Counted from the stretch's first letter, positions 1-13,030 are shown. The stretch is DNA of 64,000 bases from Rhizoclosmatium globosum (GCA_002104985.1 MCGO01000082.1:62001-126000); one strand, 5' to 3'. The notes: generated by a model not told the origin, from the sequence alone. Numbers and translations: made by a program.

Positions 1-2113
1 ATTCCATTCGCTTTGCGGATGTCAAAGAAGTTGTTAGTGGAACAATTGATAACAACTCGTTTAGAAGCACTGTAGCTGATGCTGATAAAGTCTTCATGAG
101 AGAATCAGCCAAATGGCCATGGGACTTTGTGAACGATTTTCTATTGATTTTGTTGAATAATTCTGGTCGTGCAGAGGAAGTCTTGAGGTCCACGAAAGCA
201 TTGAAACGTCTACTGAGCTTTTTCAAGCCGTTTGGGTCTGGTTTTCTTGCCAATATGAAAGAGACCGATGTTAATATGCTCAAGACGATTGGCTGCAATC
301 TGATGAAGGTGTTATTATCCTGTGCCGACGGTATGAAACTATTGACGGAGAGCAAGTTTATGCTGGAGATTTCAGAAGAATTCAACAGGGCAATCGATCC
401 CGTAAGTTTCGAAACTGTGGACTTTGGGTATTTAAAATGTACTAGGCAAACGAACCACTTCCCGCGGATGCTTTATTCTCAAAAAATCGAATGCAGAATT
501 ATGCAAGTGATATCTATTTCCATCTGCTTGCAGAATTCTCAAATTCTCTGGCTGGGTTGAGCATCTTACACCGCTACAAGATCTTCAACATGTTTTACGT
601 CATTGCTGAGCTTCAAACTCGTGAAGACCTGATAAAATCACTCATCAATAGCTTTGATTTCACGAATGACGGACACGAGCGTGTGATTTTGTCAAAGCTG
701 ATGACATCGTCCGAAAAGACATTCCGATTATACGCTACTGACGTCGCTGGAAAATTACTCATTTCCACACATGATAGTGACACACGTTTGTGGTGCGTTG
801 GCACGTTGGTAACCCAAACCTATGATTCTTGTGAGTGTGCCTGCCCATCATGTTTGAATACTAACTACCCTTAAAATACAGCGAAAGAAATTCGAGACAA
901 GGCTAAAATTAGTTTGGAGTCTGCCTGTGAAATCCCTGGTGTTGTGGAAGCAATTTTATCTCAAAATCCTGCATACCACCTTGATGCTCTGACAAATCTA
1001 ATCTATATGAGGTTCTTGCGATTTCCTGCTGGATTTTCCTACCTTCAAAGCCATGAATATATTGTTGGAGAACTTAACTTTTGGGTTCAAGTGAGTTTGA
1101 GGTTTTGGATTTTAATTACTTAATGCAAACACAGTATGGAATGTTCAATTACGTCACACGTGTGGAACTATTGCTTGAAGAAAAGTACAAAAAGCAGCCT
1201 GCCGTATCAGGAACGCCGCTGGCATTTCCAATTCACTTCTACGGCGAGCTTGCAAAGACACCTGCTGGGCGGGATTTACTCGAAGAGTCTGGTCACTTTG
1301 ATATGTTCGTAAACGTCATCCGCGAAAACAATTACTCGAATTATGATATGTTAATGTGTTTAAAGGCTTGTCTGTGGGCAGTTGTGAGTGTGATTCCGAC
1401 ATTGACGTACACCTGCTCATTATTTAAATAGGGACACATTGGGTCTTCCAGTATTGGCATGGAGTTCTTGCGAAAGTCCAACATAGTTGCTGATATTGTC
1501 AAACTGTCGTCAACTGCAGGAATTCTGTCTTTGAGAGGGTACATAAACCGTTGATCATCCGTATAGAACTTCTAACTTTATTATATTAGTACCTGTGTTT
1601 ATGTCTTGAGTTTCCTAGGTCATTGTCCTGCTGGAATGGAGGAGCTTGAGAAGAATGGCTGGAACGTTCTTCCAGGCCGAAAACAAACAGCCATCGCGTT
1701 TCCAGTTGACATTGAGAGCCTAATTAATGTAGAACCGTGGGAATTCAAGGGAGCATGGACCAGTGAAAAAGTGAATATGGCAAAATTCAACCAGCGACAT
1801 CCAGTTGAACAGGAGATTCTAAAGAATGTTGGAACTTTGTCTAACCACGTCCTTGCGAAAGGATCCCTGAAAGCCATTGGCCGGTTTGTGTTTTTGTCCT
1901 GTTGTATGTGTTCAGTTCATGAAGTGTTTGACTAGGGCACAAATGGAATACCCGGAATTCTTCCGACGTGTTTCACTGTATATTTCCATCATGTCTTTAA
2001 TGTCTCAACGGCACTATCGACTAACTGCCCGACGCTTTCTACAAGAAATGTTTGACCAAGTCGAGTTTGACGAGGAACAGTTTGACCAAGCGTTAATTGA
2101 TAACGTCCTTTAG
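1..2113 (+). CDS. RICTOR: RICTOR homologue, TORC2 subunit (3' part, open at left edge)
   Basis: C-terminal part of the RICTOR/Pianissimo/Ste20 scaffold of TOR complex 2, which controls AGC kinases and actin at membranes. The frame is open from base 3. Visible blocks are an N-terminal helical stretch (WPWDFVNDFLLILLNN), then the family hallmark LKACLWAVGHIGSSSIGMEFL formed across the intron near 1385-1431. After the intron near 1540-1590 follow TCVYVLSFLGHCPAGMEELEKNGW and the tail ILKNVGTLSNHVLAKGSLKAIGR. Short GT-AG introns lie near 403-445, 829-881, 1090-1134, 1385-1431, 1540-1590 and 1890-1935. The product ends QFDQALIDNVL at the stop 2111-2113. HEAT-like helical folding and the TORC2 role come from family knowledge; the block order fits the RICTOR middle and V domains. 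The N-terminus lies outside the window. Confidence 0.88.
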
Positions 2114-2270
2114 ACCATGTTGAATAAATTGTTATATCCATTCTTTGGGGCAATGATGTCATCTTTGGGGGTTCTTTGGGGCGAGAGATCCAAGTTCTGG
2201 TTTGGACTTGTTTCTTTTTGTCCCCAACACCCGTTTGCACCACCAAACCTGTTCACTGTACTTTCTGCGA

Positions 2271-4985
2271 ATGGACGGCCACGATAAGATTTACCTGCAA
2301 GTAAGTTAAATTCAAAACGCACGGATTCAATCGATGTGATTTGAGATATCTGCTGTCAAACTGGGCTGACACACAACCACAGAACCTTCGCGTAGACTGC
2401 CTCGTCGGCGTTGATGCCTGGGAGCGACCAAAGCACCAGCCTCTTATAATTTCAGTTGTTGTGGCTAGTGACATTGCCGGTTCGTACCACCAATCCCGAA
2501 GTTGTCAAATATAGCTCACAAACCTCCTTGTTCGTTGTCAGGATCCGTAGCGACTGTTGGAGACAATCTGTCTTCGAAGCACACTGTTTCATACAGCGAA
2601 GTGCTCCATACAGTGCGCAACTTTGTTTCAAAGAACTCGTACAGAACTCTGGAAGCCCTGGCCATGGCTATTGCACACGAAATCTTCATTGTATGCGGTG
2701 TTCGTCAGTTGAAGGTGTGTACGGTGTTTCACTCAACCATTCTGAGTGTTTCTTCCACATCTAGCAAGACGCGGGTCTCACTGTCAAGATTGAAAAGCCA
2801 AAGGCGATGCTGTATGCTGAATCGATTGGAATTGAAATCACAAGAACGTGGCAAGAGCTGGAGGAACTGGATGGTTTGCTTCAGTCACGCAAGTTGGAAG
2901 GAAGTTCACCACTTCCTACACTGTTGGAGCCTTACGATCATACTATTGGACAAGACGCAATCTACATTCGTAAACTGGCGTTGAGGTAAATTAGTGTTTA
3001 TTGGGATAAACTAAGGATCTTACTAACAAGTATTTAGTGCAATTGTTGGAATCAATCCATGGGAACGGCTACACAAGCAACGTTTGGATTTTGACATCAC
3101 AATCCACTTGCACCTCGTTACTTCATTCATTCTCGTGGATCGCACACCAAATGTCTTTAACTTCCGTACCATGGTCAAGAAGATATCAAATTACATTGAG
3201 GGCACCACGTTCAGAACCCTCGAAGCGCTTGTTGAGTCAGTTGCCAATATTCTTTTGCAAGATTGTGACGCACCAAAAGTCTGGATCAAAATTTCAAAGC
3301 CTAGTGCCGTGACATTTGCAGACACGGCAGGCGTTGAAATTACACGAGAGCGTGGACGTGAACCAGCTCAAAAACGTCAACGACTTATTTCCGGTGACGA
3401 AAAAACAGAACACACAGTCTATCTTGCGCTAGGATCCAACCTTGGCGATCGGTGAGAACACACAATTGTAACCCAACTGTCATCTAACTGAAGACAGTGC
3501 CAAGAATATTTCATATGGTCTTGATTCCCTTTGCAAAAACTCTTCAACGACTCGTCTTCTGGACACTTCCTTCCTCTACGAGACAAAGGCGATGTACGTC
3601 ACGGATCAGCCTAACTTCCTGAACGCAGCATGCAAAATCTCTACAACACTCTCTCCCCTGGATCTTCTCAAAAAAATCAAGGAAATTGAAGCCGCAGCTG
3701 GCCGAGACTTTACCACTATCCGAAACGGTCCGCGCCCTCTTGATATGGACATAATCTTCTACGACTCCCTCGAAATGAAAACTGATGTCCTCGAAATCCC
3801 ACATAAACTTATGCATGAACGCGAGTTCGTCCTCCGTCCATTATGCGAGTTGAGTGCCAAAACCCACACCAAAAAAACGTCTAACCTCACCACGACAGCA
3901 TCGCCCCAACATTCGCACACCCAACCCGCTTCCAAACCATATCAAACCTCCTCTCCCTCCTCCTCCACACCGAACCCCCCACCACATCCACATCCACATC
4001 CACCACCACCCCATCCCACCCAAAAATGGGTCAAGTAACCCCCTTCCCAACCCGCACAGACGCATCCATCTGGACCTGGCACACACAAACCCGCATAATG
4101 GGGATCCTGAATGTAACCCCCGACTCCTTCTCCGACGGCGGTCTCTTCACAGGCGTCGAAGCCGCCCTAGCACAAGCACGACTTATGGTCCAAAGCGGCG
4201 CCGACGTGATCGACGTCGGCGGGCAGAGCACGCGTCCCGGTGCTGAGACTGTTTCCGAGGATGTGGAGGTGTCCCGCGTTGTGCCTGTGATCAAGGCGCT
4301 GCGAGAGGGTCTTGGGAGTGATGTTTTGATTTCTGTGGATACGTTTCGGGCGAGGGTTGCGAGGGAGGCTGTTTGTGCTGGTGCGGATTTTATTAATGAT
4401 GTTACTGGGGGGGAGTTTGATCCTGAGATGGGGAGTGTGATGGCGGAGATGAAGGTTCCAGGTTTGTTGCGTGTTTTTTTTCGTGTTTTTACTGTGTGGT
4501 TGTTAACGGGTTTGTGTGGGGGGTTAGTATGTATTATGCATATGCGTGGAGACCCAAAGACGATGCAGTCCATGACGAAATATGAGAATGATGACGTTGT
4601 TACGGAAGTTCGAAACGTCTTGACACGACACGTTCAGAAACTGATTGCAAAGGGCGTGTACAGATGGAATATTATTGTGGACCCTGGAATCGGTTTCGCA
4701 AAAACAGGAGCACAGAACTTTACCTTGTTGAGAAAGTTGGATGAAATCACTGCTCCTGGAACAGCATTGGCCCGATTCCCAGTATTGGTCGGACCATCTC
4801 GAAAGGGCTTTTTGAAAGCCGGTGCGGCAAACAAGCAGGACCCGAAGGAGCGCGTATGGGCGACTGCAGCAGCTTGTTCTGCCTCAGTGATGGGAGGTGC
4901 CGGCATCATTCGAGTTCATGATGTCAAGGAAATGAAGGACGTGATTGCAACCTCTGATTTCTTGTACCGTTCAGGAAAAGAATAA
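2271..4985 (+). CDS. FOL1: Trifunctional folate synthesis protein: DHNA aldolase, HPPK, dihydropteroate synthase
   Basis: Eight exons give 768 residues: 2271-2300, 2383-2479, 2542-2714, 2765-2985, 3038-3451, 3498-3848, 3899-4461 and 4528-4985. Two FolB-type dihydroneopterin aldolase domains come first (VDCLVGVDAWERPKHQP, then AIVGINPWERLHKQR), as in other fungi. HPPK follows with LALGSNLGDR and the metal/ATP motif NGPRPLDMDIIFYD. Dihydropteroate synthase has MGILNVTPDSFSDGG, DVIDVGGQSTRPGA, the loop MHMRGDP, IVDPGIGFAKT and the substrate loop VGPSRKGFL. It makes 7,8-dihydropteroate from dihydroneopterin and p-aminobenzoate and is the sulfonamide target. The 50-bp intron 3849-3898 (donor GTTGAG) restores PLCDIAPTFAHP at the HPPK end. 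The HPPK-DHPS linker is Thr/Ser/Pro-rich. The intron 4462-4527 is 66 bp with no stop, so retaining it would add 22 residues. Confidence 0.95.
3849..3898 (+). other. 50-bp intron inside FOL1 that decides the HPPK/DHPS frame
   Basis: Without removing this segment, the HPPK frame runs into a low-complexity His/Pro tail and stops at 4038. Splicing GTTGAG...CGACAG joins GA to C and yields PLCDIAPTFAHP, the expected HPPK C-terminus, in the same frame as the DHPS domain. The segment is therefore read as an intron and not as a frameshift or a split gene. Confidence 0.85.
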
Positions 4986-5077
4986 TAAACAAAACACCGT
5001 GTTTTTCTTTACTTGATATATCATTAGATCCCCCACACTACATTGGAAAAAACCGAAACGAGTCAATATTTCAGAGT

Positions 5078-6766
5078 TTACAGTACCCACACTCGTCCCG
5101 TACAATCCGCACATGGCCCAACACCAACACCAACACCTCTCTCTCCGAGCACGCTTCGAACAGCTTTGGGGACTTTGGGTACAGGAACCAATTGCTCAAC
5201 GCCAACAACCTCCGCGCCCTTCGCTGCTGTCGCCCCCTTCTTCAGCAACTTCCGCTCCTTATGGTACAACTGAATATAATCAGGAATGCATTCAAGTTCC
5301 ATGGCGAGCAGCTCTGTGCGATGACGTTCTTCGGCAAGTGATTGACGTAGAGATTGGATTTGGGATGTGAGGGCTTCGAGTTCAGGAGATGGGACGTGTT
5401 GTTGGTGTTGTGTGGTTGATGAGAGGGGTGTGGGTTGGAAGGTTGGAGTTTTGATGGATGGTTTTGTGGTTGTTGGAGTTGAAGGTTTGGAGGTGGATTG
5501 ATGTGAGTGATTGTGATGATGGTCATGGTCATGGTCATGATGGTCGTGATGGTCGTGATCATGGTGATCATGTTGATTTTGATGAGAGTGGTCATGGTCA
5601 TGGTGATCGGAATGTGGATTAGAGTGAGAATGAGAGTTTGCATGGTCATGGGGATGTGAATCAGTGGAGTGAGCATTGGCAGGTGTATCCTTCGGGTTCA
5701 GGTCATGGGCATGAGTATCTACATTTTGAAGACTACTGCTTCGCACCAGATCCTTCAGCATCTTTGTTTCCTCCTTCAGGCTCTCCAGTGTAACCACCTC
5801 AAGTTGCAGTTTCTGCACATTCTGAGTTGCAGCATGCAACTCCATCACCAAAGCAATCTTTTCATTCTGCAAAGTAATTTGCGACTGTCTAAGTTCAGCC
5901 AATTGATTCATGAGAGACTTGTTATCCACCAACAACTCAGCAACTCTCTTTTCCGCTGCATTCAACTTTTCAGCACATGTGCCCAGATCCATCGCCTGAA
6001 TTTCCATAGCACGAGTGAGATCAATGATGGAGTCTGACTTTTCTTTTAGTTTGAGGGCACTATCAGCAAGTTGCTTGTCATGCGATGAACTGTTTTCATG
6101 GACATAGTCTTCCAGACGCTTCTTTGCAAGATCCGCTTCTTTTCTCGCCTCTTGAGCAGCATTGTCCGAGGAGAGAGCGAGTTGTTTCCAGTGATCAATT
6201 TGAGCATTGAGTGTTGACGCCTCAGCCTCCCTCTCCTCCAGCCTTTGCAGAGCTGAAGCAGCAGCCGTTGAAGCATCTTGCAGCTGCAGCACGAGGGAAT
6301 CGACCGTGTCCTTTTGCTGGTCCAGTTTGAGAGTGAGTTCAGCGACTTCATTCGTTGATTCAGTTGGTGTTGAAGCAGCAGCAGCAGCAGCCAGCATTTG
6401 TTCGAGTTGTCGAATTCGATCCATTTGAAAAGCGAGTTTTGCGAGAGAGTTTTCGTTGAGTGAATTTGATGCATTGGATGAGTTGTTTGAGTTGTTTGAG
6501 TTGTTTGAGGCGGCAGAGGCACGGGCCTTGTCGAGTTCAGCCACCAATTGCGCAATTCTGTCTTCAAGCGCGGCGACCTTCGCGTCTCTGTCTTTGTCTG
6601 TGTCTGCGTCTGCGTCCGCAACGACAACAAAACTGTCGCCTGAATCCTCGGACGTGCGCCGTTGTTCTTTCTTGGTGCGGAGGTACTTGTCAAGGCGTTT
6701 GCGTCCGAGATCGGCGAGTTGCTTGGACGATGCCGATGTTGTTGGTGGTGGTGGTGGTGTCGACAT
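5078..6766 (-). CDS. Golgin-like coiled-coil protein with His-rich segment (GM130/golgin-45-like tail)
   Basis: A single exon encodes 562 residues, starting at MSTPPPPPTTSASSKQL (ATG at 6766; the frame stays open upstream to 6877 but overlaps IFT172). After a Pro/Ser N-terminus, most of residues 60-350 form heptad coiled coil (KVAALEDRIAQLVAELDKA onward), broken by an Asn/Ser run. A His/Asp-rich stretch of about 70 residues follows (genomic about 5510-5660). A second coiled coil carries ECIPDYIQLYHKERKLLKK, which resembles the conserved segment near the GM130/GOLGA2 C-terminus. The protein ends PCADCTGRVWVL, a Cys pair plus hydrophobic terminus like golgin tails that bind GRASP PDZ domains. 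Golgi tethering is therefore an inference. It diverges from IFT172 over 55 bp. It could be another coiled-coil scaffold. Confidence 0.6.
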   Translation of the reverse strand: MSTPPPPPTTSASSKQLADLGRKRLDKYLRTKKEQRRTSEDSGDSFVVVADADADTDKDRDAKVAALEDRIAQLVAELDKARASAASNNSNNSNNSSNASNSLNENSLAKLAFQMDRIRQLEQMLAAAAAASTPTESTNEVAELTLKLDQQKDTVDSLVLQLQDASTAAASALQRLEEREAEASTLNAQIDHWKQLALSSDNAAQEARKEADLAKKRLEDYVHENSSSHDKQLADSALKLKEKSDSIIDLTRAMEIQAMDLGTCAEKLNAAEKRVAELLVDNKSLMNQLAELRQSQITLQNEKIALVMELHAATQNVQKLQLEVVTLESLKEETKMLKDLVRSSSLQNVDTHAHDLNPKDTPANAHSTDSHPHDHANSHSHSNPHSDHHDHDHSHQNQHDHHDHDHHDHHDHDHDHHHNHSHQSTSKPSTPTTTKPSIKTPTFQPTPLSSTTQHQQHVPSPELEALTSQIQSLRQSLAEERHRTELLAMELECIPDYIQLYHKERKLLKKGATAAKGAEVVGVEQLVPVPKVPKAVRSVLGERGVGVGVGPCADCTGRVWVL

Positions 6767-6821
6767 TGGCTGAATCAAGTGGAAGTTCGAGAAGAAGAAA
6801 TTGACTGACGAATAACTGCAA

Positions 6822-9800
6822 ATGCAGATCAGACATCTGAAGTCTATCGTGCCCGCTGCTGAGGCTCCTGCTCGCATATCTGCTATCGCATGGTCACTTA
6901 ATAATCAGAAACTGGCCGTGGCAGGTGCCGATCGCGTCATTACCCTCTTTGATGAAACTGGTAATGTCAGCTTCTCTCTTCTTGACATGTCAAACATTCA
7001 TGCCACTCCCATACACTCCCATACACTCCCATTCGATCCTCTTTTAATTCAATCAAATTAAACTGATCAATACCTTAATCCTACAGGCGAACGCAAAGAC
7101 AGATTCTCTACAAAACCCGCAGACCCAAAATCTGCAAAATCTTACTACATCTGCTCCCTCGCCTTCTCGCCAGATTCAACAAAACTCGCCGTAGCTCAAT
7201 CTGACTGCGTCGTATTTGTATACAAGCTGGGTCTCGACTGGGGAGAGAAAAAGAGTATCTGCAACAAACTCATCCAGACTGCCGAAATCACGTGTCTGGC
7301 GTGGCCAAGAGAACAGCCAAATGCTGTAGTCTTTGGAATGACGGATGGGAAAGTGCGTGTGGGTAATCTAAAGACAAACAAAGCTGCTACTCTGTATCAG
7401 ACAGAATCCTGTGTTGTTTCAGTCGGAAGTTCGCAAGATGGAAATGCCATCATTACTGGTGAGCTTCTTGAATATAAATTGCATGTTTGTTTGTTTTTTC
7501 CTTCTAAATTATCTTCATCCACATGTAGGTCATTTGGATGGAACAATCAATCGCTTCTTTTTTGATGACGGAATTTCTGGCGCTTCGCAAGGAAAATTTA
7601 CAACTCACACTTGCGTGCCTAATGCTGTTGGGTGGGGTGAACACGTTGTGGCTGCAGGCACAGACAAATGTGTTGTTTTCTACGATAACGATGGTCGCGT
7701 CCTTCAGGACTTTGACTACTCACGTGACGAAGAAGAGCAGGAGTTTACAGTCGTAGAAGTGAGTCCAAGCGGACAAAGTGTTGTTGTTGGAAGTTTCAAT
7801 AGGTGATGAGAATCGTTTGTTTTTTTTAGCTTCCCAATTTCTAAACCCAAAGTCGTCCACCAGATTTCACATTTACAATTACTCCATCTCGAAACGGACG
7901 TGGGAAGAGGCGCCACTCAAGTTTATTGAAAACTTTTATACTGTGACGGCACTTGCCTGGAAACCAGACGGATCTCGGCTGATTGCAGGAAACATGTGCG
8001 GAGCTATCGAAATGTTTGACTGTTGCCTCCGTCGATCTCGATACAAGGGAAAATTCGAGTTTACCTACGTGTCTCCATCACAAGTGATTGTAAAACGTCT
8101 GTCAACAGGTACAAAGCGTTTTAAATCCCAAGAAACTTTATAACTCCACCACAATATTCGTCCAACCATCATAATAACCCCGTCCATCACATACAGGCTC
8201 CAGAATAGTTCTAAAATCACACTATGGATACGAGATCCAAAAAGTTAATATCTTTCAAGACCAATTCCTTATCGCACACACCCCGGATACACTTTTGATG
8301 GGTGATCTTGCCTCCTGCAAGTTGTCTGAGATCCCATGGACAGGGGTCGGGAACGAAAAGTTTCATTTTGAGAACTTGAATGTTTGCATGGTATTTAATG
8401 CGGGTGAATTATCATTGGTCGAGTATGGAGTCAATGAGATCTTGGGAAGCTGTAGAACTGAGGTATTATTAGTTTACAATCACTTGACCTTGGAACTTAT
8501 TCTTGATTTCCTGTGAAAAGCATATGAATCCACACTTGATTTCTGTGCGTTTGAATGAGCGTAAATCGGACAAGGATACAAAGAGAATCGCATACCTGAT
8601 CGATCTCCAAACTATCCACGTTATGGACCTCCTCAGCGGCCTCAACATCGCCGCTATCAGCCACGATGCCAAAATCGATTGGCTCGAAGTAAGTAAACCC
8701 CTATTCATAAACCTCTAATATTTCCTAACCCAATTATTTCTCCCTTGTCACTTTCAGCTCTCCGGAAAAGCAAACAAACTCCTTTTCAGAGACCGACGCC
8801 AACAACTGCATTTATACGACCTCGCAACCCAAACGCGTACAACACTCCTCCACTACTGCACATACGTCCAATGGGTCCCGAATTCCGATGTCGTCGTCGC
8901 ACAGAGCCGAAACAACTTGTGTATCTGGTACGCCATCGACAGCCCCGAACGCGTCACCATGTTTCCCATCAAGGGTGACGTAGAAGATATTGAACGGGAG
9001 GGTGGGAAGACGGAGGTGATTGTGGATGAAGGAGTGAACACGGTTTCGTACACGCTTGACGAGAGTTTGATTGAGTTTGGGACGGCGTTGGATGACAAGG
9101 ATTATGAACGGTAAACAAGAACGAAGCTGTTTTCTTCAGTATTGGGGTTACTGAAGTCTTTAAATAGTGCGATTATTCTCTTGGAGACTCTTGAAACGAC
9201 TCCCGAGTCGCAAGCAATGTGGAAATCGCTTTCTACTGTGGCGTTGCAGGATGAAAAGATTGTTATTGCCCAGCGGTGCTTTGCAGCACTTGGAGATGTG
9301 GCTATGGCAAAGTATTTGTCGAATTTGAATGATAAAATGGAGAAGATGGAAGGAGACGTAAGTCATTCTTTTATGTGATTCAAATATCTAACTTACATGT
9401 CCTCCAATCATAGACATCCTACCTCGTTCGCGCCAGACTTGCAGTCTTGGATAAACAATTTAACCTTGCGGAAAGCATTCTTCTCGAACACGTAAGTTAT
9501 ATGCTTAACCCTGCGGACACCCATTTGCTGAAATCTTATATTCAGGGAAAAGTGGAAGAATGCATGGCAATGTACCAAGAAATGCACAAATGGGACAAAT
9601 CCATCAAAGTCGCTGAATTCAAGAACCACGCTGACTTGGACCACATGAAAAAGAACTACTTCCAGTGGCTTATTGACAGTGGCCAAGAGGATAAAGCGGG
9701 AGAGCTGAAAGAGGAAGAAGGCGAGATTATCAGCGCCATCAATTTGTATTTGAAAGGAGGTTCGTCTTTTATTGTGTGCACGTGTGACACATAGCTGACT

Positions 9801-12800
9801 TTGTATATAAGGAATGCCCGCGCGCGCTGCATTCTTGTTGAACAAGACAGGATTGAACCAAGTCGATATTATGGAACGCGTTGCATCAGCTCTCTTCAAG
9901 TCTGGGTTATTTGAAAAAGCCGGAGAATTGTTTGAAAAACTGGACAGTCATGACCGTGCGTTAGACGCCTACAAGCGAGGAAAAGCGTTCAGAGCCGCGG
10001 TTGAGTTGTCGCGGGTTATGTATCCACAGAAAGTTGTTGTTTTGGAAGAACAGTGGGGTGATCATTTGGTTTCTCAAAAGCAGATGGATGCTGCGATTAA
10101 TCATTATATTGAGGCTGGAAAGTCGTTCAAGGTTAGATTTTTTTGAGGTTGTGAGATTCTTCTAACACCATGATGTTTTGTGTCAGGCAATTGAAGCCGC
10201 AATCGCTGCAAAGCAGTGGAAAAAGGCAGTTGGAATTGTGGACTGTTTAGATCCTCCCGAAAGTGGAAAACCTTATTTCCTCGAGCTCGCGAGACACTTT
10301 GCTTCCGTTTCTGATTATCCACTGGCCGAAAAGTACTACGTAGCTGCACACAAAGAACAAGAAGCTGTCGAAATGTACACGAAGGCAAACAAATGGGAGA
10401 AAGCACATGCCTTAGCAACATCATACATGAATCCCGATGAAGTCGCATACCTGTACATCAGCCAAGCAAAGGACATGGAAGCTGCAGGAAAATTGAAGGA
10501 GGCTGAGAAACTCTACCTCACAGTTAGAGAACCAGACCTAGCCATTAACATGTACAAGAACCACAAGCATTATGACCAAATGATTCGACTTGTCACAAGT
10601 TATCACAAGGACTTGTTGACGGAGACGCATTTGTATCTTGGAAAAACGTTGGAAACGGAAGGAAACTTCAAGCAGGCTGAGCAGCATTATGTGGAAGGAA
10701 AAGATTGGAAATCGGCGATTAATATGTATTGCGCGAATAATTTGTACGAGGATGCTTACCGAGTAAGTTAGCTGTTTGAAACCTTATTCAGACTAACACA
10801 CATTTATTTGCAGGTTGCGAAGAGTCATGGAGGAAGCAACTCGACAAAACAGGTGGCTTACTTGTGGGCTCGGTCTCTGGGCGGCGAATCTGCTGTCAAG
10901 CTGCTTACCAAATTCGGATTGCTTGAAGCTGCGATTGACTTTGCAACCGAAAATGGCGCGTTTGACTTTGCCTTTGAGCTATCCAGATTTGCAGACAAGT
11001 TTAAACTCTCAGACATTCATTACAAACATGGTGAGACCGTTTTTAATTTTCATGCGGATTATCCTGATAAGTGTTTTGTTCACAGCAATGTTCTTGGAAG
11101 ATGAAGGAAAGTTCAAGGAGGCTGAAAGTGCTTTTATATTAGCAGGAAAGCCAAAAGAGGCTATTTTGATGTACATTCACACTGAAAACTGGGCTGAAGC
11201 CTTGCATGTGGCGGAGACTTATGAGCCGAACAGTGCTCCTGAGGTGCTCATCAGCCAGGCGAAAGTATCTTTTGACCGAAAGGATTACAATGGCTGTGAA
11301 ACTCTCATGTTGAGAGCCCAAAGACCAGACCTTGTCATCAAGCTATACAAAGACAATGATATGTGGAAAGAGTGCCTCCAATTCGCGAAACAGTACCTTC
11401 CAAACAGACTTTCCGACTTACACGAAGAATACAATAGAGTCCTTACGAGTCGCGCAAACTCGTCAGGCGGAAAAGAAGAAATTCTGCAATCAATTCGTGT
11501 CTTGGAACAACAAAAAGACTTCACCCGAGCCATCGACTTATACCTCAAGTTCAACGTCCCTCAAGTCACAGACGTTGACTTTTTGGAACAAGTGTGGGAA
11601 AAAGCGGCCGAGCTGGCGTTGAAATTTGTTCCCGACCGTGGACAGGAAGTCGTCACAACAGTGTGTACCCGTTTGATTGGAATCAAAAAGTTTGAACAGG
11701 CGGCTGAGTTTTACATGTCGATTGAAATGTATCGAGATGCTATTGATTGTTATGCAAGAGTTGGGCAGTGGGAAAAGGCGAAAGAGGTTGTGAATATTGC
11801 GCCAAGATTTGGGGAATACCTAGAAACAACGTACATTTCTCACCTCAAGACCCAACAAAATGCCGATGCGTTGGTCAATGTGGATGCAACTGCTGGTCTT
11901 GATTTGTTTGTGCAACGTGGAGAGTGGGATAAGTGTTTGGAAAAGGCTGCTGCACTTGGAGGCGAGATTTTGCCAAAGTACCTGACAATTTATTGTGTGA
12001 ATTTGATTAAGGAGGAAAAGTATGAAGTTGCAGCTCAGCAAGTTGTTCGCTATGGAGTCCAGCAAACGTCAACGAGCTTGGATATTTATTTGAGATTGAC
12101 GAGAGAAATTCTTCATTCTGGATCACCAGTTGGACTTGCTTCAATTAGAGAGCTACTGTTTAAACTGGTATTTGTCAATCCGACCTTAAAAAACATTCTT
12201 CTGACATCCATTCACAGATTGCAGCGTCACCGAACGTGAATCCAATGTTCCATAAATATTTGTTTATCGCGCACCTCATTACACTCAGAAACTATTGTAC
12301 AAAGAAGAGAGAGCTTTACTTCCTTGCAGCGAAACAGAGTATCTCGTTGCTCAGATACATTGGCGACATTCCTCCCGACAGAGCATTCTATGAAGCTGGT
12401 CATCATTCAAAGGTATTGACTAACAACAAAACATTTACTAAGACTAACGAATTCTTTTAGCTTGCTGGACTCAATAGCATGGCATTTGTGTGCTGGAACC
12501 GATACCTCGATATCAGTGATGCTATCGAGGAAGGCGATGCGTCATTGCTTGAGAACGCCGACTTTGCAAACACAGATGTACCATTTGATGTCGAGCTTCC
12601 AGCAGAGAACTCGAATGTATGTCCATATTACATATGTATGCTACACATCAAGTTACTTACCACATTTTCTTTAGGAAAAGCAAAGGGACACAGTCAGGGA
12701 CTGGGTACTCCAAGTCTCGTTAGACCAAAAGATCAAACAAGAAATCGACAGAAGGAATTGCGATAACTGTGGAACGCGAATTTACGATGCATCGTTGAGC

Positions 12801-13030
12801 TGCTTCAACTGTAAAACTGTTTGTGAGCCGTGTATTATCACTGGTTTGTTGCCTGAAACCACGTTACGCGTTTTTTTAAAGTGTGTATAACAGGATATCC
12901 TATAACGAGGAACAAGGTCAAATGTACGAGCTGCAATAAATTCGCAAACAAGGATGACTGGAATAAGTTCACAATGATAGAGCGCGTCTGTCCGTGGTGC
13001 GGTGTAAACCAACAGCCAGTATTCTTGTAA
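6822..13030 (+). CDS. IFT172: Intraflagellar transport protein IFT172
   Basis: A peripheral subunit of the IFT-B train, which moves cargo in cilia and flagella. The start [17 protein letters not shown] is at 6822. N-terminal WD40 propellers carry family blocks such as [33 protein letters not shown] and [19 protein letters not shown]. They are followed by [21 protein letters not shown] and a long TPR-like solenoid ([31 protein letters not shown] repeats, [19 protein letters not shown]). About 17 short introns interrupt the gene, e.g. 6961-7086 and one ending at 7863. The C-terminus ends [25 protein letters not shown] and retains several Cys pairs before and after CIITGYP. These are expected in the zinc-binding, U-box-like C-terminal domain described for IFT172. 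The gene implies a flagellated stage. The 5' neighbour is the divergent golgin gene. Confidence 0.95.

Noticed and set aside
3849..4085. FOL1 as two separate genes or frameshifted
   Set aside because: A 50-bp intron restores both the HPPK C-terminus and the DHPS frame.
5511..5660. Regular GGTCATGGTCATG repeats as a possible CRISPR-like or satellite array
   Set aside because: The repeats are short codon runs for His/Asp in the golgin, with no spacers of constant length.
6046..6693. Minus-strand frame of 215 codons overlapping the golgin
   Set aside because: It uses another frame of the same strand as a coiled-coil gene whose heptads and start are clear.
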